64,000 nt of DNA from Trissonchulus latispiculum. Taxonomy: Eukaryota > Nematoda > Enoplea > Enoplida > Ironidae. The translations under genes were made by a program, and so were the position numbers. The stretch's first letter is position 1, and every line of letters starts with the position of its first letter. Below, one piece after another: positions 35,575 through 47,548 of this stretch. The DNA lies in assembly GCA_030248195.1 (NCBI GenBank), contig JASAND010026051.1, forward strand, positions 1 through 64,000. Direction: 5' to 3'. Below the pieces are notes generated by a model that made no database searches, was not told the DNA's origin, and worked only from the letters and a program-made list of their open reading frames with translations.

Positions 35575-36035
35575 TGCAGTTATGTCGAGCGAAGGATTTT
35601 TGGTGAATTTTGGAACAATTTTTGTTTTCGTACTATGAAAAACAGGACATATAGTTCTCTTTCTCTCATTCTGAACGATTAGCAAAAGATCCAGAAACGC
35701 CGTATAGGCAGCAACACTCTACGCATAATAAGACTTTTTGGGACCGCTGTCGTGTCTAGGCTCGTTATAGTAAATTCAAAAACTACTGGTCAGCCCTGTT
35801 TCCGCTTTCGGTCTACACCTGACCTTGAAGGTCACATCACTGAAATCCTTTGATCCTGTATAGGTCTGGCATAGGTTGATTTCAAAATCCAATTCGTATT
35901 TTGTCTTGTTTTTGAGATCGTACGTACCTACCTATATTGTGCATGAAAATGAGCGAAAGCCGTGACCATCGATATTGGACCGAAGCGACTCCCTCACCTA
36001 AAGTAAGCAAAGTAAAACGGCCCCTCTTGCATTAT
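35575..36035. mobile_element. Fragment related to TTAA family F2
   Basis: Words shared with the F2 element at 60,687-61,911 appear in the same order: ATGAAAAACAGGACATA, CTGAACGATT, CACTCTACGCATAA, and the tail GAAAATGAGCGAAA. The 3' TTAA end is not preserved. Duplicated at about 47,070-47,530. Confidence 0.6.
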
Positions 36036-36050
36036 TAAATGATATTTACC

Positions 36051-36463
36051 AAGAGATGAGCACGGGCCGGATTATTTCGGCCCGGCCCTCCCCGGCCCGG
36101 CCCGGTCCAAAAGCTTGCTCTGCCGGGCCCGGTCCTGCCCGCTGCCAAAATTTTCAGCCCGGCCCTGCCTTAAAGGTGACAAAATTCGGCCCGGCTCGGA
36201 CCGCCAAAAGAAAAAATCCAAACTTTTACTAGCAATACTATTTCAAAGGCTTCAATGCCAAATGAAGATGCTAATTTATGCTACGAAATGTTAAACCTTG
36301 CTGAAAATAATCAGAATGAGTAAATGTGTAGTTAATTTTAGTGGTTTTACAACATTTGCTAGAGCCAATCCGGCACGTTTCGGCCCGCTCCGGACTATCG
36401 TTAAAATTTTCTCTGACCGCAAACTAATGGATGTCGGCCCGACCCGGCAAATACTCATCTCTA
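36051..36463. mobile_element. GC-rich TIR element (hAT-like?), unit 1
   Basis: 413 bp with terminal inverted repeats AGAGATGAG, followed on each side by GGCCCGG-type sequence. The interior is AT-rich. No clear 8-bp TSD remains. It lies directly beside the splice donor of the secreted-protein exon. The duplicate is at 47,549-47,941, with a rearranged GC-rich block. Confidence 0.6.
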
Positions 36464-36504
36464 GCAGTATAGCACAATTTTATACATGACGTTGCAGCAC
36501 TTAC

Positions 36505-37539
36505 TATTGTGTAAGGATTGAGTGGCTCAAATTCTGGATAAACTTTGAAGTCTTCCGCATCCTCAACTTTCTGCAAACTGACGAACACTTCTACATCTCG
36601 ATCCCTTCCAATCACGATCCTCTTTCGCTCCCTGGGTTCCATTTTTACAATCATAGACTGTCGATCCTGCTGATCTGGATTAACGGTGATATTTAGATAC
36701 AATCTACCAGGAAACTTATTTTCCAATATTTCTGTGTATTCGCAAAAGTCTGAGTAGATAATCAATTTTTGCCGAACAAAATGGCGCATACTTTGTATAC
36801 TGTCATATCCTGTCTGCAAAAAATGCATAAAAGTTCGTTTTCCCACCGCTGGAATTAGAAGGGTTTCTTTTATATCTATATTACTTTTCTCTGTGTTATA
36901 CTCTTCTCCTAACACCTCAACTTCCCCGTAGGCCTGGAACACAATCTTGTACCACGGATTGGAGACAAAGCTGATGAATGGATTTGAAACGCAGGCTTCG
37001 AACGACTCAGGATTGCTGAAATCAACCTTTGGCAATTCCAAAATATCGCAATCATTCAGAGAGGTTAGCATGTCTTGTATTTCTTTGTAGGCTTGCTCGC
37101 GTTCTTCGACCGGAACCATTCCCAGACCTCTGAGTCTCTGCAACACCTCTCTGCATCCAGATTGCACAGTGCTGTTGTGAATGGAACCAGAGGCAAAGAG
37201 GTATTTGCCAATTTTATAATTAGAATACTCAGAATTGTATCCCCTAAATTTAACGCTGCATTGAAGGTGGTCGCAATTTCTGTTCAACACAACCCCATTT
37301 CCTGAACAGGTGATTGGTGACCAAGTAATGGACGAGTTGACATCCAAAATCTTCGTTAACGCTTCTTTGGTGACGGAACCTAAATTTCGGGTGTCAAGTG
37401 TTAGTTCACGTCCACCTAGTTCATAACTATAATTCAGCGCAACACTGTTCACGGCATGATAAGGATAAGGTTCCAGGGTGGAATGCTTAGGAATAAAGCA
37501 AAACACTAAAACTGAAAGAACGGCGACTAGTGCGAACAT
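36505..37539 (-). CDS. Putative secreted protein, first coding exon (345 codons)
   Basis: Starting at ATG 37,539, the frame encodes a hydrophobic signal peptide (MFALVAVLSVLVFCF) and a mixed domain with N-glycosylation sequons at about residues 36 (NYS), 68 (NSS), 122 (NST) and 283 (NIT) and several cysteines. A basic-acidic stretch ERKRIVIGRDRDVEVFV lies near the end. The open frame runs to 36,424, but after ATA (36,505) comes GTAAGT, a strong splice donor also present in the unit 2 copy. The protein therefore probably continues in further exons on the minus strand, and the last 26 codons of the ORF are intron. The family is not recognised; no transmembrane segment is seen after the signal peptide. 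Confidence 0.7.
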
Positions 37540-38081
37540 GGCTTTCCCTGAATTCTAGAATTCAAATTAAGAGGTGCTGGACTTCAAAGCTGTCTTTCAA
37601 GAGAAATGAATAGTGCACAGTGTTAAAGTAGAGATAATAAAGGCGATCAATTTTTGGAAAAATCACATGAGCATGGCTGTCAGCTTTTCGTTTCGTTACC
37701 ATAAATCTGACGCTGTCCCAACACTAACATAGTACTCTAGCAGTATTTATTTCATAATATAAACATTAAATGTATAAACTCAACAAACCAGCAGCACGCT
37801 ATTTTGGGGTCTCGGCTGTCTCAACAGGCGGCCCGGTCCGGCCTAGCCGGGTTTTAGAGAGTTATGGCCCGGCCTCAGTCCGAGCTGGGCCGGGCCGGAC
37901 CGGCTTTTACAGACCCCTGCTATTTTTAGTTGTCTAATCCGGCAATACAAGTAGAGCGCAATGCATGCCTACTTATAATGGCGTGTCGCTTTCTCCTTCC
38001 AGTCTTTTGGCCCGAGGCTCTTTTCAGGTGTTTACTAACGCCTGTTGTCATGTCGCTTTAAAACAACCAAAAGTTTTGGTT
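37540..38081. other. Upstream flank of the secreted-protein exon, with GC-rich repeat
   Basis: At 37,800-37,915 lies a GC-rich block of repeated GGCCCGG/CCGGGCC words around GGGTTTTAGAGAGTTATGG, duplicated at 49,140-49,255. The rest of the flank is unremarkable. It would contain the gene's promoter, but no clear core motif is visible. Confidence 0.5.
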
Positions 38082-38082
38082 T

Positions 38083-38931
38083 TAAAAGTTTCTGTAAACA
38101 ACAAGGCAGGTAGAAATCTTTGTTGGAATGGAAGCAAGAGTACTGCTGGCACCCGAGGGGAAACGTTAATCCTTAAAAATTAACTAATGTTAATTTATTA
38201 AGTAATTAATGTTAATGTTAATGTTAATTAAAACGTTAATCCTTAAGGACAAAAACTCAAATGTAACTGCTAAGCTTAGTCCAACTTTCATCATTCAACT
38301 TTCATTTCACTGAATTCATTTCATCATTCCATTTGTCAGCTGAGCTTCTGAATGTTTTCAGGATTACGGTAGAATAACTGTGCATCCAGCAACTTTCACA
38401 TTCTTTGAGTGTTATCGTCCCAATGTCCATGAGTCCAACAACGACGCAGACAACAAGAATGCTGAAAAAACAGATGGAATGCAAACTCAAGCAAAACATG
38501 TGGATCTGGTTGTATTACTGAAAACTAACTTAGTGTGTATTTACCGAAAATTAGAGAAAACTAATTTTGTAGATGTAATCGATCTTCTCCACTGATCGTT
38601 CGGTCTGTCAGCTTGACCCAGCAGCACCATTTTTGTTATGAGTGATGTCCGTACATGTGCTTGGGTGGTTTCACCCCCCCCCAGACCCGGACCTCACCCC
38701 CCCCCCGAGGGATCCCTCACCCCCCCAGAATTGGATTTTTCCGATTTATTGGCAAAAACCGGAAAAAATCTGGTTTTCCGGCGATATTTCTCCCCCCCCA
38801 GAACTTCTCCTCCTGCACATGTCTGGCGATGTCTATTTACGTTAAAAAAGATCTCTTCAAAATGAGAGAAAAGCAGGGATCTTTAAGGAGCGCTTGCATT
38901 ACCGGGAACGGTTCTCCTGATTTAAGGGGGG
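38083..38931. repeat. Internal tandem duplication, copy 1
   Basis: Matches 39,818-40,609 (offset about 1.7 kb) and 49,397-50,118 in unit 2. Each copy contains GTTTCTGTAAACAACAAGGC, a CAGGATTACGGTAGAATAAC block, an hAT-like MITE and a TTAA-F3 end fragment. Confidence 0.85.
38650..38825. mobile_element. hAT-like MITE, family 1
   Basis: 176 bp, CGTACATGTGC ... GCACATGTCTG, flanked by GTGATGTC (38,642-38,649) and GCGATGTC (38,826-38,833), an 8-bp TSD with one mismatch. Confidence 0.85.
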
Positions 38932-39415
38932 TCCACCATGAAAAATTTTATGGTCACAAATTGTGCTCATTTTCACACAAAATTTCATTATAAATGTCCT
39001 GCACATCGAGTTTAACTTTTGAGTAGTTTCGTTCATTAATTCGTTAATAATAGTTAATACTTAATTCATTAATTCGCTTCGTTAATTGGTATCGTTCGAA
39101 ATGCCTTTTCATAAGCTGTGAGGAAGTAGCATTTTTAATTAGGCCTTACAGCTTTCGGAAAATTTCATCAAACTTGCTGACCCCCAATTTCAACGTTGCA
39201 AAACAGTCAAATTTGGCTGTTCTGAAATTTCAAAAATTAATTTAAAAATTTTAAGGCCTAAATAAAAACTACGCTTCCTACAAATCACCCTTCTTGATCG
39301 TATTTGTAGCATAAACTGGACGTTGAACTCGATGAACAGACTAAAGTATTTTTTTCGTGAGGCGTCGTCCACATCATTCGATTCCACTATCAAATAACTG
39401 GGGACCCTTTTTTAA
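38932..39415. mobile_element. TTAA MITE, family F2, internally deleted
   Basis: Begins TTAAGGGGGGTCCACCATG and ends near GGGGACCCTTTTTTAA. It shares its first part and its GCCTTACAGCTTTCGG block with the element at 54,241-55,479, but is only 484 bp. Confidence 0.7.
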
Positions 39416-39817
39416 TTATTATAAAGAAATTAACTAAAATGTATGCGCAATCTGGATTTTGCCTACTTTTCCCAACTTTGGCAAGCGACAGCTTTAGCTC
39501 GAAAGCAGCAATCGGGGCAACTAAAAGAGGGTATTTTTGTGCAAAACACGTCGTGTAAGTGGCAACCCTCTATCTTGCATAGTAAATGCTGCACAATCGC
39601 TGGAAACAATTTGGTCATGTTTTTGCAAAAACTACATTTTTATGATAGCAGCGCACGGGATAGCATTTAGAGGATCATAATACCACGAATAATTGGCCCC
39701 GATTGGAGGTATTGAACAGGAAATTATATTTCCCATCAAATGTCAGATCGTCGGGTTTAAAACCACGAGGAACCCGTACACCAAGACCCCACCAAGAGTC
39801 CGCGGAAGCTTTGGGTT

Positions 39818-40609
39818 TAAAGTTTCTGTAAACAACAAGGCAGGAAGAAATCTTTGTTGGAATGGAAGCAAGAGTAGTGCTGGCACCCGAGGGGAATCGT
39901 AATTCCTTAAAAATTTACCTTGACATTAGTCAAGACAAAAATTCAAATGTAATAGCTCAGCTTAGTCCAATTTTCATCATTCAGCTTTCATTTCACTGAA
40001 TTCATTTCATCATTGCATTTGTCTGCTGAGCTTCTGATCGTTTTCAGGATTACGGTAGAATAACTGTGCATCCAGCAACTTTCACATTCTTAGAGTGTTA
40101 TCGTCCCAATGACCATGAGTCCAACAACGGCGCAGACAACAAGAATGCTGAAAAAACTGGTTGAGGGCAAACTCAATCAAAACATGTGGATCCGGTTCTT
40201 ACTGGAAACTAACTTAGTGTGTATTTACCGAAAATTAGAAAAAACTAATTTTGTAGATTTAATCGATCATCTCCACTGATCCAGCTTGACCCAGCAGCGC
40301 CATTTTTGTTATGAGTGATGTCCGTACATGTGCTTGGGTGGTTCCAGCCCCCCCAGACCTGGACCTCAACCCCTCCCCAAGAGGAATCCCTCACCCCCCA
40401 GAATCCGGATTTTTCCGGTTTTTTGGCAATACCCGGAAAAATCCGATTTCCTGGCGGTCTTCGGCCGCCTGTTCACCCCCCCCCCAGAACCTCCCCATTC
40501 TGCACATGTCCGGCGATGTCGATTAACTTTAAAAAAGATCTCTCCAAAATGGGAGAAAAGCAGGGATCTTTAAGGGGGTGCTTGCATTACCGGGAACGGG
40601 TCTCCTGAT
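39818..40609. repeat. Internal tandem duplication, copy 2
   Basis: The second copy of 38,083-38,931, with scattered substitutions, including the shared hAT-like MITE. The interval 39,416-39,817 is non-coding. Confidence 0.85.
40323..40512. mobile_element. hAT-like MITE, family 1
   Basis: 190 bp, same termini as 38,650-38,825 and the same flanks (GTGATGTC, GCGATGTC). It was therefore copied by the tandem duplication, not by a new insertion. Confidence 0.85.
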
Positions 40610-41622
40610 TTAAGGTGGTGGTATCCTTTTGTGCTGTGCTTTTGTGGTGATTTTTTGATACGCTATAACTGTCGCAATTTTTGGAGTTGGAAAGAGCTTT
40701 ATATATCGTTTTAAAGCTCATAATTTGTACATTCATAAGATCCTACGAAACTAGCAAAATTAGCAACAAAACAGCTTAAAATGTTTTGACATACTGACAT
40801 CTGACAGGCTGAATTTAGACCAAAACTTTTTGAACATTGATTTCTCAAAACTGTAGAAGCAGCCAAAATTTCTTCTTGTGCTATGATATGAAGGGCATGT
40901 GCGCCGAGGGACGTTTTTTTGAATTTGGCTCAACAAGTCTCAATACTTCAGAAAATCCGGCAAATGTGCGGTGGCACGAAATTTCGCAACTTCGTGTTCA
41001 GGTTTCTCGCAACTGGAGATGTTTTAGCTCAAACCAAGAAAATATGTCCCTCCGCAATAGGGCGAATTTACATCGGGCCAACAATCAGGTAAATCCATGA
41101 GGTAGTTTTTGAGAGATCGATGTTCAAAACAAAATAATCGCAGTTTTGACAAAATGGTTTTTCGGCCAAAACTCTAGCTTAAAGCAACAAACTCCAGTGA
41201 ATAGGCATTGATAAAATGTGCAATTGGGCGACGTATCGATTGAGTATAAATAGACCAAAATTATCCGTATGATTTGGCAATAATTTACAAAAAACTGATT
41301 TCCTCGCAAATGGCCATTTTTGGACCCCAAAAATCGTTTTTGGCTCATACTGACTTAACAACTAGAGATAGCTCAAAAGTTGTAGAAGCAAAAATGTTCA
41401 CTTCTGTGCTCTCTTGCCAGCCATTCCAACCAATCCGGTGTATTGACTATGTACTGAGAGAATAATGGCAAAAACTAGAAATTTTTATCTTTGCACCTAT
41501 AATTGCCGGACTGGTCCCAGAATGTTAAAGAGCACCAAAATAGTATATTTGGAAGGTTTCACTTTCATAAAGAAATAAAACTTATAGGGTCAAATTTACA
41601 CAATGCGATACCAGCACCTTAA
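40610..41622. mobile_element. TTAA MITE, family E1 variant, unit 1
   Basis: Begins TTAAGGTGGTGGTATCC and ends GATACCAGCACCTTAA. The interior is related to E1 (for example TTGGAGTTGGAAAGAGC). It is inserted beside an F3 end fragment and shares its right TTAA with an F2 start. Confidence 0.8.
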
Positions 41623-41770
41623 GGGGGGATCCATCATGAAAAATTTTATGGTCACGGATTGTGCTCATTTTCACACAAAATTTCACCAGAAATGTCCACT
41701 AAAGCACGTGGCAGTAGGGATCATTGTTATATAATAAAGGAAAGTGACTTAAAAATATAAAATGCCAAAA
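41619..41770. mobile_element. TTAA MITE, family F2, 5' fragment
   Basis: Begins TTAAGGGGGGATCCATCATG, matching the F2 start for about 90 bases, then diverges. The region 41,771-41,999 has no recognisable feature. Confidence 0.6.
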
Positions 41771-41999
41771 AGATGTAGATACTGAGCGCACCCCGTGATA
41801 GGCACTGTGTCTTGCCAAATGTGAATTTATGACGCATCAAGTAAATTATTTATTTGGGCCACATAATAACTAAATCTGGAGTTCAACGATCCGAAGAGAA
41901 AAAATGCCCTTCTGAATTCGTCACGACTTCAATCGACGGTTGCATAGGATGGGATTCCAGAGTGATTGTATCAAGATCGCTAAGAGTTGAGCTATGTTG

Positions 42000-42164
42000 A
42001 GTGAACTTCACAGCACACACCAAGGGATTTCTCTAATGAAAGATTTAGCCAGGATGCATGTCTGGTGGCCGGACCTATCCAACAACATTGAAGACGCTGG
42101 GAAATCATGCTACAACTGTGCGAAAACTCCAAACATGCATGTCAAGGAGTACATGTTCTCATGA
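42000..42164 (+). pseudogene. Retroelement integrase zinc-binding fragment (different family)
   Basis: A 54-codon frame reading HSTHQGISLMKDLARMHVWW then, after ten residues or so, GKSCYNC: an HHCC zinc-binding region with the VWWP signature common in gypsy-class integrases. Sequence and spacing differ from the palindrome's element. It ends at a stop; homology to an integrase core may continue in another frame for about 30 codons. It is an isolated relic in the spacer between duplication units. Confidence 0.75.
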
Positions 42165-42559
42165 AACTGGATCTTGGGATCAAATTCGCAAGCGTTTTAT
42201 TCCTATCATGTTACGCCAATGTCACCTCGTTTGGGGAGGGTCGACGAGTCCGACAACGCATACCCCATCTGTTTTGGGGGGGGGGGTGTCGCCAACAGCC
42301 AATCAGCTTGCAGAAAACCAATTCTCCGTTGCTTGGGGTCCAGCGAGGGATTGCAGTAGTTTCAGCCTATTTCCAAAAGGCCCCGTGTGGGGTCCCACAA
42401 CAGTCAATCAGCGTAAGCCAAACGCAACCTGCTTGGGCGACCCTCCAAAAGGTAACCGCCTTTAGCGGCCTCCCCACAAATGAAGAAACACTTTCGGACA
42501 TTCGCCCACCAAACAGAGAAGGGGGTATGTCTTTCTGCCCCTCCCCTCCCACAACTAGT
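42165..42559. other. GC-richer spacer between duplication units
   Basis: Several overlapping frames are open here (for example within 42,107-42,838), but they run across the duplication boundary and a tRNA-like repeat. They have no recognised domain and are not supported as genes. CCAATCAGC occurs at about 42,298 and CAATCAGC again at about 42,405. Confidence 0.4.
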
Positions 42560-42910
42560 CTGTCCTGGACGTGTCTGCAAGGTTGTACAGCTTTGCTTTC
42601 ATACAGCACATCTTTTTATTTTTCTAATTTCCGAATTCTTTCAGTCACAAACGCTTTATCCTTTTTCATTTTCCTATGTTCAATACCTGTTCAGGTCACC
42701 ATTGTCGGGCTCTACAGAACGACAAAAGCAATATTACGCAAAACACCTTTGTGTAGCGCTTCTACCAGGCTGGAGGACCGAGAAGAAGAAACCAAGGACA
42801 AGCCCAAGACGCCACGCGTCAGGTACCCTCGTACCTAGGAAACCAGGACCTAGAAGAGAGAGGAGAAAAGGGAGGTTCAACTTTTCACTCACCACTGAAA
42901 GTAAAGAATT

Positions 42911-42981
42911 GGTCCCGCCGGGGATCGAACCGCCGCCCTTCTACTCTGGAGCATTCATGCTAACCACTACACCACGGGACC
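42911..42981 (-). repeat. tRNA-like sequence, unit 2
   Basis: 71 nt with perfect acceptor pairing GGTCCCG/CGGGACC, A-box-like TGGTGTAGTGGTTAGCATG and B-box GGTTCGATCC. The anticodon loop region contains CTCCAGA, as in tRNA-Trp, but the stem is broken and the T stem does not pair. A tRNA-derived repeat, not a functional tRNA. Confidence 0.6.
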
Positions 42982-43330
42982 ATTCCCATATCAGGCTTAT
43001 CAATCTTTCCTGTGAATGCTTCCCTTTACACTTCATTTAGAGACCTTCGGGGATTAGAAAGTATGAGAAAACGAACAAAATCGGAGATGGTCCAAAAGTA
43101 TGCCACATTAAAGCGACCCTATCTTTAAGGCGCTGTTTTCCTTTTCTGCAGTGGTTTCCGATTTGGCGCAGTCGCCCTAAATAGTTCAGAAAATTCGCAA
43201 ATTTGCTGAGTTTTCTCGATACTGGAAATGTTTTAGCCCAAACCAAGAAACTGTCCCTCCGCAATTTAGCAAAAGTGCATCCTATCAAAATGTGTTTGAA
43301 TCTGGCCGGTAGTCTTAGAAAAACCGATGT

Positions 43331-43477
43331 TTAAAACAGAATCCGAAGTCCACCTAGTTCATAACTATAACCCAGTGATACACTGCGAACGGCACGATCA
43401 GGGTAACTTTCCAGGGTGGAATGCTTAGTAATAAAGCAAAACACTAAAATTAAAAGAACGGCGACCAGTGCGAACAT
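43331..43477 (-). pseudogene. Leader-exon fragment of the secreted-protein family (copy B)
   Basis: A 48-codon open frame from ATG 43,477, starting MFALVAVLLILVFCF and keeping the YSYELGG segment at its end, matching residues 1 to about 43 of the 36,505-37,539 gene, then leaving homology and stopping. It keeps an open frame that copy A has lost. A short secreted peptide is conceivable but unsupported. Confidence 0.7.
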
Positions 43478-44209
43478 AACTTTCCCTGAATTTCGGAATG
43501 CAAATAATAGGTAGTCCGCAAACGTTTTTGCCTGTTGGAAAAAACTAAAGCCGGGTCTCTAATCTGCATTGTTATTTTAGCATTGTGCCTAATATTTAAG
43601 TTCTGTCCCTAAGCTGTGTCCTAAAAGCTTGCATAGCTTGAATGCAGGATTTTTGGAAATTTACCTGGAAGAGCAAGCGTAAAATTGGTCAAATAACCTT
43701 CTAGCCAGGTCTTCTCCACAAATTTTCTGTTCTATACGTTACGCAATTAAAATAGATAAGTCGACATCACAGTGCTAACGTAACAATTGTATGATAAACG
43801 GACTGTAATGTAACGCAGCTGTATTCAGATATGAGAGTTCAGGTAATGACCAGAGTATCATCAGAGCAGGGAAGCTGATTGACATCGAAACACGGATTGT
43901 CTCTTGCCTGAAGTTAAAACAAAAATAACCATTCTGACATTTAATCAAAATCTATTTTTAAATTTATCTGGCTTCATCTCTGCTTCAGTGCATTGAAAGG
44001 GGGGAGATTCAGTTGCATGAACTAAATAACTTGGCGGTTACTTTCCAGTTCGCTTTTAACTCAAGTGCTCAAGCTGTTGATTAGCTATTGAGATTACTTT
44101 TTGATAAATACGAGAATATGCAGTTGACTGCTTTCGAAGTTAGAACATTCAAGAACTATGAGTGTAAGAAATGAAATTTCCACTTCAGCACCTGAGACCC
44201 GAAAAATTC

Positions 44210-44281
44210 GGGCCTCGGATATGCGAACCCACGACTTTCGGATGAACGCTCCGACGCTGTTCCAATTAGCTGTCTAGCCTA
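44210..44281 (-). repeat. tRNA-derived SINE head, unit 2
   Basis: The duplicate of 32,704-32,779, missing a few bases in the T arm so the B-box is shortened. A- and anticodon-stem sequence is still recognisable. Confidence 0.6.
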
Positions 44282-44760
44282 CAGTCGCACCAAGCTAGAA
44301 GGAGTTCGTATCCAAACTGAAGTGACAATGAATTAATAATGCGTTTGTTGGTACCTTGAAAGCCAGTAAAACTTGCCGGCATCATCGGCCGGACTGGAAT
44401 AAATTTTCCATGTCGGCTTCTGTGCAGGCTTATCCGACATGGTTGAAATTCATTTCGAAAATCAACAATATATATACTTTTAATCTACCTTTAGTGCTGC
44501 TATTTTTAGATTTTGAGCCATAAAAATTTATTTAGCAGCTGGGTGCTCCAAATAGAGACCTTTACTCAGGCCCCAGAAGGCTGGTCCGGCCCGGCCGCGT
44601 ATTTAGAAAGTGTACACAGTGTGAAGTTTGGGTCTACGTATGTTAGTAAAATGCACTGATTCTTGAATAAAACGAGTTGTCTATCTAGAATTTAGGATAA
44701 GACTAGATCACAAGGTAACTGTGTGGTGTGTGATGCCAATGGAAAATGTCCTAAGTCTAC

Positions 44761-45779
44761 TTAAGGTGCTGGTTTCCTTTTGTGCGGTGCTTTTTTAGTA
44801 ATTTTTTGAACCGCTATAACTTTCGCAATTTTGGGAGTTGGAAAGAGCTTTATACATCATTTTAAAGCTTATTCTCTGTACATTCACATGAGCTTACGAA
44901 ACTGGCAAAAGTAGCAAAAAAATTGCTGCAATTTTTTGACATACTGACATCTAACATGAAGAATATAGACCAAAAATCTTTGAACATCGATTTCTCAAAA
45001 CTGAAGAATCGGCCAAAAGTTCTTTATGTGCCACGATATGATGGACATATGGGCCGAGGGACGTTTTTTTGGATTTGGCTCAACAAGTCTCAATACTCCA
45101 GAAAATCCGACAAATGTACGGTAACACGAAATTTCGCAACTTCGCATTGAGTTTTCTTGCAACTCAATATGTTTTAGCCCAAACCAAGAAAAACGTCCCT
45201 CCGCAGAAGTGCGAATGTAGATTCTGCCGAAAATCTCCGGAATCGGTCGAGTAGTTCTTGAGAAATCGATGTTCGAAACAAAATAATCGCAGTTTTGAGA
45301 AAATGGTTTTTCGGCCAAATCTCTAGCTGAAAGCAATAAAGTCCGGCTACTAGGCATTCATAAAATGGGCATTTGGAAGCTGTATCGATTGAGTATAAAT
45401 AAGCCAACTTTGGCCTTAGCATGTGGCAGTAATTTTGAAAAAACTGATTTCCTCAAAAATGGTCATTTTTTGGCCCTAAAAACAGTTTTTTGCTTATACC
45501 GACTTAACCACTGGAGACAGATCAAAAGTTGTAAGAGCAAAAATGTTCGTTTTCGTGTCCTCTTTCCGGCCATAGCAAACAATCCCGTGTCTTGTCTACT
45601 TACTGGGAGCCTAAGGCGAAAAACCAAAACTTTTTTATCTTTTGACCTAAAAATACGGGAGTGGTCCCAGAATGTTAAAGAGCACGGAAATAGGTTATTT
45701 GGTAAGTTTTAGCCATTTACGTAAAAGATTGAAGGCGGATAATACCCGTAAAATACCCGAAAGGAAACCAGTACCTTAA
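44761..45779. mobile_element. TTAA-flanked MITE, family E1, unit 2
   Basis: 1,019 bp with the same termini as 33,255-34,272 and nearly identical throughout. The flanks also match, so it was copied with the segmental duplication. Confidence 0.8.
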
Positions 45780-46819
45780 AGGAATATCAAACAACAAATG
45801 ATTTTACTGTCACTTTCGCTACTGAGCTAGACAAAACTCATAAGATACAAAACCAAAAAGGTGACAAATATTTTACATCGACTTCAAACGTAAAACACAA
45901 GATTTATAGCGCCAACCAAAATATAAAAACAACTCAAAATTCGAAAGTTACTCGTCAAATCGACTAACCCCAATCGGAATCTAAACAACGCGAGAAACCC
46001 CCGACCACTCTACAGCTTCATTCGAACCCAACTGCACTGTCCAGGCATGAACCAATTGACAACTTAGCTAAAGTACCGACAATTCTAGACAGAAGTCGAA
46101 AAAACGCTGAGCGTTTGTCAAGTTAAGTATTTTCCAAATAATTTCATAATTTAGGAGTGCGTGCTAACTTCACGAAATGTCTATCTTGAGTGCACGCTAT
46201 CTTCACATAATACCCCCTCTTTTCCCCCGGGCGGCCTCGGACGGGTTTTGACCGGTTAGAAAAAGGCTAAAAAGGAGTTATCACAGGTATACTACGTACT
46301 ATTAAGGTAAAACGGTTTTTAGAAATTCTACGTAAAAATAAAATATTTTTGATGCACATGCATCGGACCTCGGTCAAGCAAACACATTCTCGACATGCTG
46401 ACCGGACTACGGTGAAACTACTCAAACTTAATTGAGACTACTTCTTCGACTTTTTGACAACTACCTTTGACGACAACTATTACAATACAACACAATTACA
46501 GAACAACATCCTAAAGTATAAAACCGTCCGAAGCCACAGAAAAACGAAAACAACCCCAATTAAAACAATCCACAAAAGAGAAAATATATAACTATATGAT
46601 GGTAGATATGCATAGAAAGAATGACAAATGACAATATATATTGTGCAAAACTGCGGACAAGAGAATTATAGAGAGGTATCTAGTACAAAACCATAATAGC
46701 AATGCAAAGGTAAACAACATGAAGTAAACTATTGAGTACTTGCCTAGCTGCGTGTTTAGAAATAGAAAGAAAAAGAAAAATTTTAAGAAAAATAGGTGAA
46801 AGTGACAGTCAGCAAATCA

Positions 46820-46985
46820 ATACATACATACATACATACATACATACAATACTGGTCCGGCCCGGCCGCGTATTTAGAAAGTGTACACAGTGTCCGCGCA
46901 TTGGAAAGTGTACTGCGTGTACGCGCACTGCGTTAGAAAATGTACACCGTGTGCGTGCATCGTATTAGAAAATGTACAGTGTGGT
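46820..46985. repeat. (CATA)n and 33-bp tandem repeat, unit 2
   Basis: The duplicate of 35,314-35,486, with a shorter CATA run. Confidence 0.85.
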
Positions 46986-47548
46986 GCCCCCATGAAACAT
47001 GTATACGTCGAAGATGCAAGTGCGTTGACACGTGTGACAAGACTCATTGCATACTGCAGCTAACTACTTTGGTGCAGTTATGTCGAGCGAAGGATTTTTG
47101 GTGAATTTTGGAACAATTTTTGTTTTTGTACTATGAAAAACAGGACATATGGTTCTCTTTCTCTCATTCTGAACGATTGGCAAAAGATCCAGAAACGCCG
47201 TATAGGCAGCAACACTCTACGCATAATAAGACTTTTTGGAACCGCTGTCGTGTCTAGGCTCGTTATAGTAAATTCAAAAACTACTGGTCAGCCCTGTTTC
47301 CGCTTTCGGTCTACACCTGACCTTGAAGGTCACATCACTGAAATCCTTTGATCCTGTATAGGTCTGGCATAGGTTGATTTCAAAATCCAATTCGTATTTT
47401 GTCTTGTTTTTGAGATCGTATGTACCTACCTATATTGTGCATGAAAATGAGCGAAAGCCGTGACCATCGATATTGGACCGAAGCGACTCCCTCACCTAAA
47501 GTAAGCAAAGTAAAACGGCCCCTCTTGCATTATTAAATGATATTTACC

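Larger units (their letters stand above)
31071..41622. repeat. Segmental duplication, unit 1
   Basis: This unit matches 42,560-51,140 in the same orientation, at offsets of 11,478-11,504 over most of its length. From 33,255 to about 35,600 it is nearly identical to 44,761-47,100. Homology already begins at 31,071, inside the palindrome's right arm, and runs through 31,153 without a break. Unit 1 is about 2 kb longer, mainly from an internal tandem duplication around 38-40.6 kb. Confidence 0.9.

Noticed and set aside
42107..42838. A 243-codon plus-strand ORF
   Set aside because: It crosses the duplication boundary, has no recognised domain, and overlaps two other long frames in the same GC-richer segment; most likely chance.
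43331..43477. A functional small secreted peptide gene
   Set aside because: The open frame is only a truncated copy of the leader exon, with no evidence of its own transcript; kept as pseudogene.
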